DNA of 64,000 nucleotides from Acidobacteriota bacterium (GCA_016715115.1 JADKBM010000016.1:1054001-1118000); one strand, 5' to 3'; shown: positions 54,619 to 63,985, counted from the stretch's first letter. Notes: generated by a model from the letters alone, not told the origin. A program made the numbers and translations.

Positions 54619-55749
54619 TTATTCGGCTGAATTCAGAAGATTCTTCGCAAGATTTTGGAGTTTGTTGCCGAGGTTTCCGTTAAACGCGCCGACCTTTACT
54701 TTGACGTCCGACGCGTTGGCGATCTTCAACAGGTTGGCGCGATTGATCAGATAGACCAACGTCTCGCGCCGCGCGGCGCCGGTATCGCCAAAGAACCTGT
54801 ATGCCTTGCCGAGCTCGATCTTCTCTTTGCCAACGAAGACCGTCAGATTGTTCGATTTCGCGAACTTGTATTCATCCGCATCCGAGAGGATCGCAATCGC
54901 CCATCCGGCGACTTTGCCGTTGGCGTTGTAACCGTAAACATAACCCATCCGGAAATCGAGATACGGCGGCTTGGCGACACCCGAAACAGTGATCTGTGCC
55001 TGCGTCGTGAGATTGTAGCCAAATCGCCGCGCCGCGTCATACTTTCTGATGATGCCCCCGACTCCGGCTTCCTTGTCGATGCTCCGAACGTCCGACCAAG
55101 CGTCGAAACTCGCGTAATTCTGAACCGCCGACGTCGGAGGCGTCGGCGCTTTGACGGTTCGATTCTGCGAAACCAGCAGCGCCGCGCGCTCGTATTCCAA
55201 GCGCTTCCGTTCCCGCTCCGCTTTTTCCTTCTCGGCGCGAAATTCCCACGCGGGCTTCAGATCCTGAACGCCCCAGACGCCGCGTTTCTCGGCCTTTGCC
55301 TGAGCTTCGTTGCTTTCGTACATCGCACGCTCTGCGGCCGGCTGACCGTTCTTTTCATAAACCGCGTGCCACGCCGCGCCGTCGCGCAGCATTTGCTGGC
55401 CGACATCAACGCCTTTGAGCGTCAGTTTTCCGATCGTCTTCTCGGTATTGAACCCGAGCGGTTTGAATTCCACGGTCTGATTCAAGATCATCGCCGAAAG
55501 ATGGTCCTTGACCGTCTGCGCCAGCGGCTGGTCCGGTTCCGGAACCTCAACGTACTGCAGAACCGCCGTGATCCGCGCGTTCGGAACTTCGATCACGAAG
55601 GATTTTCCATCGATCACCTGAACGACCCGGCCCGTAAACGCGCTTTGCGGATACGCCGAAACGGCCGTCAGGAACAGGACGACGATGATCAGAATCACCG
55701 CCTTGGCGTCGATTTTCGATTGTGGGTCCTGAATCCCGGATTTGAACAT
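54619..55749 (-). CDS. SNase-like (thermonuclease fold) exported protein with altered catalytic residues
   Basis: A 376-residue protein with an N-terminal hydrophobic signal (A-V-I-L-I-I-V-V-L-F-L-T-A-V) and an SNase/OB-like domain (about residues 40-160). Fold motifs are V-V-Q-V-I-D-G-K-S-F-V-I, V-E-V-P-E and G-Q-Q-M-L-R-D-G-A-A-W. The catalytic arginines are changed: R-x-x-G-I-D becomes L-Q-Y-V-E-V, and Y-G-R becomes I-G-K. A charged coiled segment and a C-terminal beta domain of unknown type follow. Nuclease activity is doubtful. ATG 55749 is chosen as the first codon of the signal. Confidence 0.78.
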   Translation of the reverse strand: MFKSGIQDPQSKIDAKAVILIIVVLFLTAVSAYPQSAFTGRVVQVIDGKSFVIEVPNARITAVLQYVEVPEPDQPLAQTVKDHLSAMILNQTVEFKPLGFNTEKTIGKLTLKGVDVGQQMLRDGAAWHAVYEKNGQPAAERAMYESNEAQAKAEKRGVWGVQDLKPAWEFRAEKEKAERERKRLEYERAALLVSQNRTVKAPTPPTSAVQNYASFDAWSDVRSIDKEAGVGGIIRKYDAARRFGYNLTTQAQITVSGVAKPPYLDFRMGYVYGYNANGKVAGWAIAILSDADEYKFAKSNNLTVFVGKEKIELGKAYRFFGDTGAARRETLVYLINRANLLKIANASDVKVKVGAFNGNLGNKLQNLAKNLLNSAE

Positions 55750-55814
55750 AACTGACTCCGTTGTTTTGCATTCGTGACCGGCCCGCAGTCGCAAGCGGCC
55801 CGGATCGTTGCCGT

Positions 55815-57203
55815 CTAAACGTCTAGATTGTATTCGCGCAGACGGCGGTAAAGCGTCGATGGCGAGATGCCGAGGAGTTCGGCGGTCTTGCCGCGGTGCC
55901 ATCCCGTCTTCTCCAGCGCTCCGATGATCTGCTGACGTTCGACGTCGCGAAGATTCGCCGGCGAATTATGGAACGAATTGACTGCGAGATCGTTCGGCTC
56001 GTTGTAAACGACCGAGACGCTCGGTTCGGCGATCCGATTGACGACCTCGGCGGGCAGATCCTTGATCGTGATCTTTCCGTTTTCCGAGAACAAGACCGCG
56101 CGTTCGAGACAGTTCTTGAGTTGGCGGACATTTCCGGACCAACTGTACGCGGCTAGGATCTCAATCACCTGCGGTGTCAATTCCGGCGCGTTTTGTCCGG
56201 CGACCTTGTTCAGAATATGGTTGGCGAGCGGTTCGATGTCCTCGCGGCGCTCGCGGAGCGGCGGAATGTTGATCTCGAAACTGTTGATTCGATACAAAAG
56301 ATCGGCGCGAAAGACGCCTTCCGAAACGGCCTTCTTCGTATTCCGGTTCGTTGCAGCGACGAGACGGACATCGACCTCGACCTTTTTGACGCCGCCGACA
56401 CGGAAGAACGAACGCGTTTCAAGCGCGCGGAGCAGTTTCGACTGAAGCTGCATCGGCATTTCCATAATTTCGTCGAGGAAGATCGTTCCGCCGTCAGCGA
56501 TCTCGAAGAGTCCGAGTTTGCGCCCGCGCGCGCCGGAGAACGCCCCGGCCTCGTGTCCGAAGAGCTCAGATTCGAGAAGATTATCCTGCAGCGCGGCGCA
56601 GTTGAGATCGACAAATGTCTTGTCTTTGCGTCGTCCGAGCCGATGAAGCGCTTGCGCGACGAGTTCTTTTCCGACTCCCGATTCGCCGGTGATCAGAACC
56701 GACGTGTCGGTCGGCGCGACGCGCTGGACGAGCCTAAGAACTTCCTTCATTTGCGGCGATTCGGCCACCATCTCGGGCATATTCTTGTTCGTCGTGCGCT
56801 CGATCTGCGCCCGCAGGCGCTGGTTGTCGATCTTGAGCCTTTGCTTTTCGGCGGCCTGCTGCACGAGCACCGAGAGTTCGGTGATTCGATACGGCTTCGT
56901 CAAATAGTCGTAAGCACCGAGCTTCATCGCCTCGATCGCGGATTCGACGGTCGCCTGGCCGGTGAGCATTATCACTTCCGGCGGATTTTGCGATTTTTCG
57001 CGCAAACGGCGCAAAAGACCGATGCCGTCGAGCCGCGGCATATTTATGTCGCACAGAAGGACGTCGAAATCTTCCTGTTCGAGCGCTTCCCAAGCGGTTT
57101 CGCCGTCAGGAGCCGTCTCAACTTCGTGGCCCTGCCGGCTCAGTTCTTTTTGAACCACAAGCCGCAAATTGCTTTCGTCGTCAACTACGAGGAGTTTTGC
57201 CAT
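55815..57203 (-). CDS. NtrC-family sigma-54-dependent response regulator
   Basis: A 462-residue protein. The receiver domain has phospho-acceptor Asp in L-L-C-D-I-N-M-P-R and T/K signature L-T-G-Q and T-K-P. The AAA+ domain has Walker A G-E-S-G-V-G-K-E, the sigma-54 loop reading G-A-F-S-G-A (Ser for Thr), Walker B G-T-I-F-L-D-E-I and R-finger region. The Fis-type HTH is T-A-E-L-L-G-I-S-P-S-T-L-Y-R-R-L. It activates sigma-54 promoters on phosphorylation by the kinase encoded 63 bases upstream on the same strand. Confidence 0.94.
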   Translation of the reverse strand: MAKLLVVDDESNLRLVVQKELSRQGHEVETAPDGETAWEALEQEDFDVLLCDINMPRLDGIGLLRRLREKSQNPPEVIMLTGQATVESAIEAMKLGAYDYLTKPYRITELSVLVQQAAEKQRLKIDNQRLRAQIERTTNKNMPEMVAESPQMKEVLRLVQRVAPTDTSVLITGESGVGKELVAQALHRLGRRKDKTFVDLNCAALQDNLLESELFGHEAGAFSGARGRKLGLFEIADGGTIFLDEIMEMPMQLQSKLLRALETRSFFRVGGVKKVEVDVRLVAATNRNTKKAVSEGVFRADLLYRINSFEINIPPLRERREDIEPLANHILNKVAGQNAPELTPQVIEILAAYSWSGNVRQLKNCLERAVLFSENGKITIKDLPAEVVNRIAEPSVSVVYNEPNDLAVNSFHNSPANLRDVERQQIIGALEKTGWHRGKTAELLGISPSTLYRRLREYNLDV

Positions 57204-57266
57204 AACAGTTATCCAGTTGGGGAATCTCGGAAACTCCCGGAAGGAGGCTTCCGGTAATTCCTGAGC

Positions 57267-58955
57267 TCATATCCTATTTGGGAGGAAAATCGTAAATGTC
57301 GTGCCAATACCGAGGTTCGAACGAACGCTGAGACGTCCGCCGTGTTCGGTGATGATGCCATAGCAAACGGCGAGTCCGAGTCCGGTGCCTTTGCCGACCT
57401 CTTTCGTGGTGAAGAACGGCTCAAAGACCTTCGACATATTCTCAGACGGAATTCCAATACCGGTGTCTTGAACTTCGATCGTCACGCGTTGTTCGTTCGT
57501 TGCGTAAGCTTTGAACGTGAGCGTTCCGCCATTGGGCATCGCATCGATGGCATTGGTCGCAAGCGCGATGATCGCCTGCTGGATCTGTCCGCCGTCGGCG
57601 TTGATCGCCGGCAGATCCGCAGCGATGTCGAACTTGAACGTAATCGCGTTTCCACGCTTCTGATGCGAAACAAGGTTAGCCGATGACTGCAGGAGATCGG
57701 CGATATCGATCGGAAGCCGGTTGCCGGATCGAACCCGGCTGAAATCAAGCAAACCGTTGGTGATGGCCTTGCAGCGAAATGCCTCGCTACGGATCAATCC
57801 GAGATATTCCCGAAGGTCTTCGATCTCGGGCATCGATCCGAACTCGCCTTCGTTGACGCGCGTTTCGAGCGATTCGGCACAAGCCGAGATCGTCGCCAGC
57901 GGATTGTTGATCTCGTGAACCACTCCGGCGGCAAGCCGGCCGACCGCCGCGAGTTTTTCGGCACGTCCGGCGGCGTGGATCGCATCGACGCGCATCGTCA
58001 CGTCTTCTCCGACGGTTATGACATGCGTCACATCGCCCGTCAACTGATTGCGCATCGGGATCTTGCTGACCATCCAATGCTGCGTCGCACCGTTGTCGGC
58101 CACCGTCTGTTGTTCGATGCGTTCGATCTGGCCGGTTTCGAACGCGCGTTCGAATTCCTGGCGGAGCTTGCCTTGCGGATACTTCGCAAAAACCTGAAAG
58201 ACGTTTCGGCCGATGACCGAGTCGCGCACCATACCTTGATTTCCGATCTCGCGGTGACGGTTCCAACTGACGATCCGATAGTCGCGGTCGATGACGTAGA
58301 TCGAAACCGGCAGCGCATCGAGCACGGCTTCGGTGAACTTTCGATGTTCCTCGCGCGCGCGATTGATCGAATCGTTGATCGCGGCCTCGTAATGGGCGGA
58401 CAGGTTAATGCTCATCGCCGCCAACTGCGTCGCGGCGTCGATGATCCGCTTCGAGCGTTCCGAACAATCGGTTCGGCTCACGAATCCGCAGACGATTGCG
58501 CCTTTGATCTCGCCGTTGATATGGAGCGGTGAGACGTATTCAACGGAATGAAGTCCGGTGCGGAGTAGAAAATCCGACTCTGAAACGTACGAAACCTGCG
58601 GCGGAAGAATTTCGCCCCATTCGCGGAAGCGCGTTTTGTCGATCCACTCGTTTTCCGGTTCGGGGCCGTTGTGCGTAAAAGTGTAGCTGACGAGACCGAT
58701 GTGCTCCAATTCGACGATCACGGCGCAAACATCGGCCGCGGTCTCCAACTGAATGGCCTCCGCGACGCGCGCGGCGACTTTTTTCGGATGCACCGTGAAC
58801 AACAGACTTCGCCCGAGTTCGGTAATGAATTTTAGGTCCGCCGACGCGTCTGAGTCGTTCTGCTTGGGCGCGTACGATCTCGGCTGGCGTTTTACGGTCT
58901 TCGGAGTCAACATTTTTTGTTCCGGGCTATTCAAACCATCGAAGGATTTCGGCAT
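57267..58955 (-). CDS. GAF-PAS sensor histidine kinase
   Basis: A cytoplasmic kinase of 562 residues if ATG 58955 is used. It has a GAF-like N-terminal domain (L-E-T-A-A-D-V-C-A-V), a PAS domain (A-V-L-D-A-L-P-V-S-I-Y-V-I-D), then HisKA with phospho-acceptor His in V-V-H-E-I-N-N-P-L-A-T-I and HATPase motifs (A-L-A-T-N-A-I-D-A-M, D-T-G-I-G-I, G-K-G-T-G-L-G-L-A). No membrane segment. Starts at 59030 or 59177 would overlap the presumed promoter (TTGACA at 59036-59031 with TTTAAT 17 bases on). It pairs with the NtrC-type regulator. Confidence 0.88.
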   Translation of the reverse strand: MPKSFDGLNSPEQKMLTPKTVKRQPRSYAPKQNDSDASADLKFITELGRSLLFTVHPKKVAARVAEAIQLETAADVCAVIVELEHIGLVSYTFTHNGPEPENEWIDKTRFREWGEILPPQVSYVSESDFLLRTGLHSVEYVSPLHINGEIKGAIVCGFVSRTDCSERSKRIIDAATQLAAMSINLSAHYEAAINDSINRAREEHRKFTEAVLDALPVSIYVIDRDYRIVSWNRHREIGNQGMVRDSVIGRNVFQVFAKYPQGKLRQEFERAFETGQIERIEQQTVADNGATQHWMVSKIPMRNQLTGDVTHVITVGEDVTMRVDAIHAAGRAEKLAAVGRLAAGVVHEINNPLATISACAESLETRVNEGEFGSMPEIEDLREYLGLIRSEAFRCKAITNGLLDFSRVRSGNRLPIDIADLLQSSANLVSHQKRGNAITFKFDIAADLPAINADGGQIQQAIIALATNAIDAMPNGGTLTFKAYATNEQRVTIEVQDTGIGIPSENMSKVFEPFFTTKEVGKGTGLGLAVCYGIITEHGGRLSVRSNLGIGTTFTIFLPNRI

Positions 58956-59106
58956 CTGATAGGTGAGGTCGGTATTAGAACCTGGAAGTGAAGAAATACT
59001 TCCCACTAAATTAAAAAGGATTTTAAACATTTTGTCAACGGTTTTAACAGTTTCGGGACGACAAATTTGACACTCGGCCGAATTAGTCCCAAAATCGAAA
59101 AACGAT

Positions 59107-59811
59107 ATGCTTATGCGATTCGCAACTGCCCGGAAATGTTTGATTTGCAAGGCTTTTCTGCTTGCGGTGGGCCTCATCGCTGGAGTTATCCAACTGTCCG
59201 CTCAGATCGTCGTCGACAAGACCGTAGCGACGGTTGACGACCGTGTCGGAACACCGGAGCTGATCACCTATTCGGACCTTCTCTGGACGCTCGCCTTGCA
59301 GCCGCGGGTGACGATCGATCCGCCGTCCTCGGAAGACTTAAACCGTGCGCTCGAACTCGTGGTCAACCAACGTCTGATCGCCATCGAAGCAAAGCGTCTG
59401 CCGGGCGCTCCGCCGAGCGAAGAAAAGATCAACCGCGAGATCAACCGCGTGCTCGAACTCTTCCCGTCGACCGCCGAATTTGAAAAACGTTTGCGGTTGG
59501 TCGGCTTTGAATCCGTCAAGGACGATAATTTCGAGCGGATGATGGAAGAGCGTGTGAAGATCGAGCAGTACCTGGATTTCAGGTTCCGTTCGTTCGTCGT
59601 GATCACGGCGGAAGAAGAGAATAAATACTACGATGAGGTCTTTGCTCCGGATTTTCGCAAGCGCTATCCGGGACTCTTGATGCCGTCATTCGATGATAAG
59701 CGGTTCGAAATAATTGAGATACTAACCGAGGAACGCGTCGCCGAAAACCTCGAAGCGTTCCTCGACGATGCCAAGCAGCGTGCCGAGATCGTGATTCTCA
59801 TTCCGGTTTGA
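59107..59811 (+). CDS. SurA-N-like periplasmic protein without PPIase domain
   Basis: A 234-residue protein with signal peptide (F-L-L-A-V-G-L-I-A-G-V-I-Q-L-S-A-Q). A helical domain then resembles the SurA/PrsA N-terminal chaperone region: V-D-K-T-V-A-T-V-D-D-R-V, S-D-L-L-W-T-L-A, L-E-L-V-V-N-Q-R-L-I-A-I-E-A and E-E-K-I-N-R-E-I. No parvulin domain follows, so a chaperone-like role in the periplasm is the best guess. It is divergent from the kinase gene and directly followed by the 14-mer array. Confidence 0.7.
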   Translation: MLMRFATARKCLICKAFLLAVGLIAGVIQLSAQIVVDKTVATVDDRVGTPELITYSDLLWTLALQPRVTIDPPSSEDLNRALELVVNQRLIAIEAKRLPGAPPSEEKINREINRVLELFPSTAEFEKRLRLVGFESVKDDNFERMMEERVKIEQYLDFRFRSFVVITAEEENKYYDEVFAPDFRKRYPGLLMPSFDDKRFEIIEILTEERVAENLEAFLDDAKQRAEIVILIPV

Positions 59812-59820
59812 AGTTCTTTA

Positions 59821-60184
59821 TTTCAGGCTTCGCATTTCAGGCTTCGCATTCCAGGCTTCGCATTCCAGGCTTCGCATTCCAGGCTTCGCATTTCAGGCTT
59901 CGCATTTCAGGCTTCGCATTTCAGGCTTCGCATTCCAGGCTTCGCATTTCAGGCTTCGCCTTCTAGGCTTCGCCTTCTAGGCTTCGCATTTCAGGCTTCG
60001 CATTTCAGGCTTCGCATTTCAGCTTCGCCTTCTAGGCTTCGCATTTCAGGCTTCGCATTTCAGGCTTCGCATTCCAGGCTTCGCATTTCAGGCTTCGCAT
60101 TTCAGGCTTCGCATTCCAGGCTTCGCATTTCAGGCTTCGCATTTCAGGCATCCTGGAATCCTGGAATCCTGGAATCTGGAATTC
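59821..60184. repeat. 14-bp tandem array (two heptads), 23 units
   Basis: The unit TTYCAGGCTTCGCA is repeated 23 times between 59821 and about 60141. All units are 14 bases except one of 13, and variation is limited to a few positions (TTTC/TTCC/TTCT and GCA/GCC). It closes with GGCATCC-TGGAATC units that run to the stop codon of the convergent PPK2 gene. It fills the whole gap between two convergent genes. Confidence 0.92.
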
Positions 60185-61048
60185 TTAATCTTCGCTTTCC
60201 AGCAGCTTTTTCGCTTCGAGAAGCTCAGTCATCGCCGTTTCCGAGACGGTCGGATACGACAGTTTCAACGATTCGAGCTTCTTCACTATCACTTCCGAGA
60301 TCGCCAAACGCGTGAACCATTTGTTGTCGGCCGGAATCACGTACCAGGGAGATTTTTCGGTCGAGGTCGCACCGATCGCTTCTTCATAGGCGTTCATATA
60401 GTCATCCCATAGAGCGCGCTCTTTGACGTCTCCGGCGGAAAACTTCCAGTTCTTCTCAGGCTCGGCGATCCTATCCAGAAAGCGTTGTTTCTGTTCTTCC
60501 TTTGAAACATTGAGAAAGAACTTTACAACGTGGATCCCGTTGTCGGACAGATAGTCTTCGAAGTTTCGAATCTCCCGAAACCGGCGCTTCCAGACGCCGC
60601 GGCCCTTTGCCTTTTCCGGAAGCTGCTGATTTTGAAGGATTTGCGGATGAACGCGCACGACCAGCACCTCTTCGTAATGCGAACGGTTGAAAATCCCGAT
60701 GCGGCCGCGCTCGGGGAGTGATTTCGCGCAACGCCAAAGGTAATCATGGTCCAACTCCTCTGACGAAGGCTGTTTGAACGCGACCACGTGACAGCCCTGC
60801 GGGTTAAGCCCCGACATTACCTTCTCAATTGCGCCGTCCTTCCCTGCCGCGTCCATCGCCTGAAAGATGATCAGCAGCGCGTGAACGTTCTGCGCGTAAA
60901 GAATGTCCTGGAGTTCCGCCATCTTGCCGACGTTCTTTTCAAGCAAAGTGACCGCCTTTGCCTGGTTAAGACCTCCGGTAAAATCGGTTTTGTGCTTTTT
61001 GAGTCTGAACTTTTTGCCTTCGGGTACAAGAAATTTGTCGATCTTCAT
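60185..61048 (-). CDS. ppk2: Polyphosphate kinase 2 family protein
   Basis: A 287-residue P-loop PPK2: Walker A in F-Q-A-M-D-A-A-G-K-D-G-A-I, lid/Walker B region with G-I-F-N-R-S-H-Y-E-E-V-L-V and R-F-L-D-R-I. It transfers phosphate between polyphosphate and nucleotides (NMP/NDP phosphorylation), so it links polyP stores to nucleotide energy charge. The subclass cannot be fixed. ATG 61048 has GGAGG eight bases upstream. Monocistronic, ending at the tandem array. Confidence 0.93.
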   Translation of the reverse strand: MKIDKFLVPEGKKFRLKKHKTDFTGGLNQAKAVTLLEKNVGKMAELQDILYAQNVHALLIIFQAMDAAGKDGAIEKVMSGLNPQGCHVVAFKQPSSEELDHDYLWRCAKSLPERGRIGIFNRSHYEEVLVVRVHPQILQNQQLPEKAKGRGVWKRRFREIRNFEDYLSDNGIHVVKFFLNVSKEEQKQRFLDRIAEPEKNWKFSAGDVKERALWDDYMNAYEEAIGATSTEKSPWYVIPADNKWFTRLAISEVIVKKLESLKLSYPTVSETAMTELLEAKKLLESED

Positions 61049-61166
61049 AGTTGCCTCCGTTTTACTCAATATACGATTCAATTTGAAAAACTGCTAATTG
61101 GGGCGATTGCTCGGCAATTTCGCGAGCGTTTGCCAACGTCCCCGCATTTTCCTACCATTAAGCCTT

Positions 61167-62192
61167 ATGCTCAGACGCTATATGCACGCGCGGGAACGCC
61201 ATTTTGTAATGCTCAACGACAATCGCGTCGTGCGTCCGTTTGAGTGGGGAACCGAGTTCGTCACCGATTCGGATGTTGTCGACCCGGCATCGTTCTTCGC
61301 GGATTATTCGCGAGCAGCGATCGCCGACAGCGATGCGTTTTTCGCGCTTCCGGAACGTATCGCTTATGACGATAGCCACCTCAAGGCCGGTCTCCGAACT
61401 TTGACCTGGCAAAGCGCGATCGAATCGCCGTACGCCGAGAACAATCTGGTCCAAGCTCATTTTTTTCCGAACGAAAAAGACAAAAAGAGGGCCGTCGTCG
61501 TCTTGCCGCACTGGAATGCGAAGGAAGGAACATACTTCGACCTCTGCAAGGTTTTCCGAAAGGTCGGCATTTCGGCGTTGCGTCTGACGATGCCGTATCA
61601 CGAAACTCGTATGCCGCCGCCGCTCGAACGTGCGGACTACCTCGTCGCGCCGAACGTCGGGCAAACCCTTCAATCCGTTCGGCAGGCGGTCTTGGACACG
61701 CGCGCGGCGGTCCGATGGCTGAAGGAGCAGGGCTTTGAAAAGGTCGGACTCGTCGGCACGAGCATCGGCAGTTGCGTCGGATTCTTGAGTTTCGTCCACG
61801 ATCGCAACATCGAAGCCGGCGTGTTCAATCACGTTTCAAGCTATTTCGCCGACGTCGTCTGGAAAGGGCTTTCGACCTACCACGTCAAGGAAAGCATCCA
61901 CAAAGCGGTCGAGCTCGAACAGCTCCGCGAATACTGGCTACCGATTTCGCCGGCCGGATATATGGAGAAGCTCGGCAAACAGTCGGCGCGGCCGCAGCGC
62001 TACATCTACACGCTTTACGATCTGAGCTTTCCGATCGAACTCTCGCGTCAGACTCTCGCTCTTCTGCGCGAAAACAACATCAAACACAGCCGGACCGCGC
62101 TCCCGTGCGGACATTACACTCTCGGCGAAAAGCCCTGGGTGTATCTCGACGGCTACAAGATCGTGAGTTTTCTAAGAAAGAACCTGCACTAG
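61167..62192 (+). CDS. Alpha/beta hydrolase, ABHD18-like
   Basis: A 341-residue alpha/beta hydrolase. The nucleophile elbow is G-L-V-G-T-S-I-G-S-C-V-G (Ser of G-T-S-I-G). The oxyanion strand is V-V-L-P-H-W-N-A-K-E and the catalytic His is probably in L-P-C-G-H-Y-T-L-G near the C-terminus. No signal peptide. The pattern matches the ABHD18/DUF2048-type group, whose substrate is poorly defined. ATG 61167 is preferred over the longer start at 61098, which overlaps intergenic sequence. Confidence 0.82.
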   Translation: MLRRYMHARERHFVMLNDNRVVRPFEWGTEFVTDSDVVDPASFFADYSRAAIADSDAFFALPERIAYDDSHLKAGLRTLTWQSAIESPYAENNLVQAHFFPNEKDKKRAVVVLPHWNAKEGTYFDLCKVFRKVGISALRLTMPYHETRMPPPLERADYLVAPNVGQTLQSVRQAVLDTRAAVRWLKEQGFEKVGLVGTSIGSCVGFLSFVHDRNIEAGVFNHVSSYFADVVWKGLSTYHVKESIHKAVELEQLREYWLPISPAGYMEKLGKQSARPQRYIYTLYDLSFPIELSRQTLALLRENNIKHSRTALPCGHYTLGEKPWVYLDGYKIVSFLRKNLH

Positions 62193-62330
62193 AAAAAAGA
62201 AACGCCACGAGTGAGAGCAGTCAGTACCGCCGGCGTGAGCGGGCGGGCAAGCAGCGAACAATTCGCGGGCATCCGTCGTGGTAATCGGCGAACGCGCAGC
62301 GATTCACGGCTTTTTGATTTCCATCCGAAA

Positions 62331-63068
62331 CTAGCTCCGAGGCGTGAAAACATCGTCCGCGATGGGTTGGTTGACTTTGAATTCAGACCAAAAAACGTCG
62401 GCGATCTTGACTCCGTCGTTGAAGATCCGAAGACTCCGCGGCTGAAGAAACCGTGGATTCTTGTTCCACTTGAAATCATCGTAGATGCGCTGATGAAAAC
62501 CGATCGGCGTTTTGAACGCGGCGTATCGGATGTGAAACGACTTTTTGTCGATCCCGAATAAGGTTTCGCTCTTTTTCGGGTCGGTGATCTTGATGAGATA
62601 GCAGGGATGCCCGTCAACTTTGTCGTCCGGCAAGCGAACGATATTGAAGCCGTCGTTTTCGACGTAGCGAAAGATCGAGAATCCGAAGTTGTTCCCCCAA
62701 CGGAGTAGTTCTTCGTGCGTCTTTGCTTCCTCGCTCAAAAACTGCGAAGTGTTCGCGCCGTCGAACGAGATCTTGAAAAACAACTTATCGCCTTCGAAAG
62801 CGTCAAACCGCACCTTGCCGTTGGCGTTGCGCGCATTGTCATTCGCTTGGGGAAAAACGCGCCACATCTTGTAAGTACTCATTTTGTGGGCTTTATCGCC
62901 CCAATAGAGCGTCGCGGTCCCCGACAACTCGAGCGACTTCGGGCTCCGCCAGGTTTCGCCTCCGGACGATGCGATCGTCTTTTTAGCGATCTCGAGCGCG
63001 GTCAGATCCTGCCCGGCCGCGGTCGCGGCAAGAAAAACGATAAGAAAAAGGGTTCGAAAGTAATTCAT
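62331..63068 (-). CDS. LolA-like outer membrane lipoprotein-sorting protein
   Basis: A 245-residue exported protein (signal T-L-F-L-I-V-F-L-A-A-T-A-A-G-Q). The LolA/LolB half-barrel fold is suggested by A-K-K-T-I-A-S-S-G-G-E-T-W, alternating beta strands and I-D-K-K-S-F-H-I-R. Members carry lipid-like ligands between membranes, though this branch (DUF4292-like) is not the canonical LolA. ATG 63068 starts the signal; the longer frame start at 63203 is rejected because it overlaps the next gene. Confidence 0.72.
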   Translation of the reverse strand: MNYFRTLFLIVFLAATAAGQDLTALEIAKKTIASSGGETWRSPKSLELSGTATLYWGDKAHKMSTYKMWRVFPQANDNARNANGKVRFDAFEGDKLFFKISFDGANTSQFLSEEAKTHEELLRWGNNFGFSIFRYVENDGFNIVRLPDDKVDGHPCYLIKITDPKKSETLFGIDKKSFHIRYAAFKTPIGFHQRIYDDFKWNKNPRFLQPRSLRIFNDGVKIADVFWSEFKVNQPIADDVFTPRS

Positions 63069-63106
63069 CTCAAAAAAAGAACGTGAACTGAAGCATCTAC
63101 CGCGCA

Positions 63107-63143
63107 GCATGCCACTCTGCACTTCACTATGCACTATGCACTC
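63107..63143. repeat. Short TGCACT heptad tract at the 3' end of the DUF3598-like gene
   Basis: The units CACTCTG, CACTTCA, CTATGCA, CTATGCA, CTCAC form the inverted-arm type of the AGTGCAR family. It encodes the last residues of the gene ending at 63134, whose stop codon falls inside the tract. Confidence 0.6.
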
Positions 63144-63586
63144 ACCTTGCGCTCGTCGATGATCGTCAGTTTCGCGAACTCGCCGTTTTCGAAATGCTGC
63201 CACGTGCGACAGCGGTGCGTGTCGGACTCGAGCGTGATGATCTCGGAATAACTGTTATTCGGCTGATCCTTGTAAACCCAGGTCAGAAAGATCGTGTTCG
63301 CGTCGACCTCGCACGATTCGCCTTTGAGACGCGGATTGTCGAACTTGAGCCAACCGTCTTTCAGTTCGCCGGGAAATTCTTTTACTTCCTGACGCCCGTC
63401 GTCCCAGGTGTACACGTTTTGCTGAAAATACTGATCGATTCCGTTGGTCCGGCAAGTCAACTTGCTTCGGTGGTGATCAAGGATCTTGCCCGTCTTCGCC
63501 TCGATCAATGTGTACGTTCCTTCCCAAACTCCGTCGTGCCGCAAAAAAACCGGAAACGGCACATTTCCCTGTGATGATTCACTCAT
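63134..63586 (-). CDS. DUF3598-like small protein
   Basis: A 150-residue soluble beta-rich protein. L-R-H-D-G-V-W-E-G-T-Y-T, D-H-H-R-S-K-L-T-C and the mid W-D-D-G-R-Q resemble lipocalin-like DUF3598 proteins. No signal peptide or catalytic site. Function unknown. It is upstream of the LolA-like gene on the same strand, but a short AGTGCA-type heptad tract (about 63107-63143) overlaps its 3' end. Confidence 0.6.
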   Translation of the reverse strand: MSESSQGNVPFPVFLRHDGVWEGTYTLIEAKTGKILDHHRSKLTCRTNGIDQYFQQNVYTWDDGRQEVKEFPGELKDGWLKFDNPRLKGESCEVDANTIFLTWVYKDQPNNSYSEIITLESDTHRCRTWQHFENGEFAKLTIIDERKVSA

Positions 63587-63619
63587 AGCCTCAACTCCTT
63601 AAGATTCAGTATTCAACAC

Positions 63620-63985
63620 CAACATTCGGATTCCCTATTCCAGAGATTCCAGATTCCAGAGATTCCGGATTCCAGAGATTCCGGATTCCGGAGATTCCGG
63701 ATTCCAGAGATTCCGGATTCCAGAGATTCCGGATTCCAGAGATTCCGGATTCCAGAGATTCCGGATTCCGGAGATTCCGGATTCCAGAGATTCCAGATTC
63801 CAGAGATTCCAGATTCCAAGATCAGCATTCCGGATTCCAAGATTAAGATTCAAGTTTCAAGAGTTTCCAGATTCCAAGATCAACATTGCGGATTCCAAGA
63901 TCTAAGAGTCCAAAATTTCCATGATCCAAGATCTGAAATCCAAAATCGCGAAATCCAAAATCCAAAATCCAAAATCAAGTAAGCC
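63620..63985. repeat. ATTCCAGAG-ATTCCGG tandem array at window end
   Basis: From about 63635 to 63830 a 16-base unit (ATTCCAGAG plus the heptad ATTCCGG) is repeated with variants. The tract then decays through AAGATTCAAGATC-type sequence into AAATCCA heptads (about 63935-63976). No gene is supported in the last 414 bases. Frames crossing it on the minus strand are repeat-encoded. Confidence 0.85.

Noticed and set aside
59821..60141. Possible CRISPR array
   Set aside because: Units are only 14 bases and directly adjacent with no spacers, and there are no cas genes.
63613..63853. Minus-strand frames with S-G-I-R-N-L-W-N repeats
   Set aside because: Encoded by the 16-base tandem array; no start signal or family.
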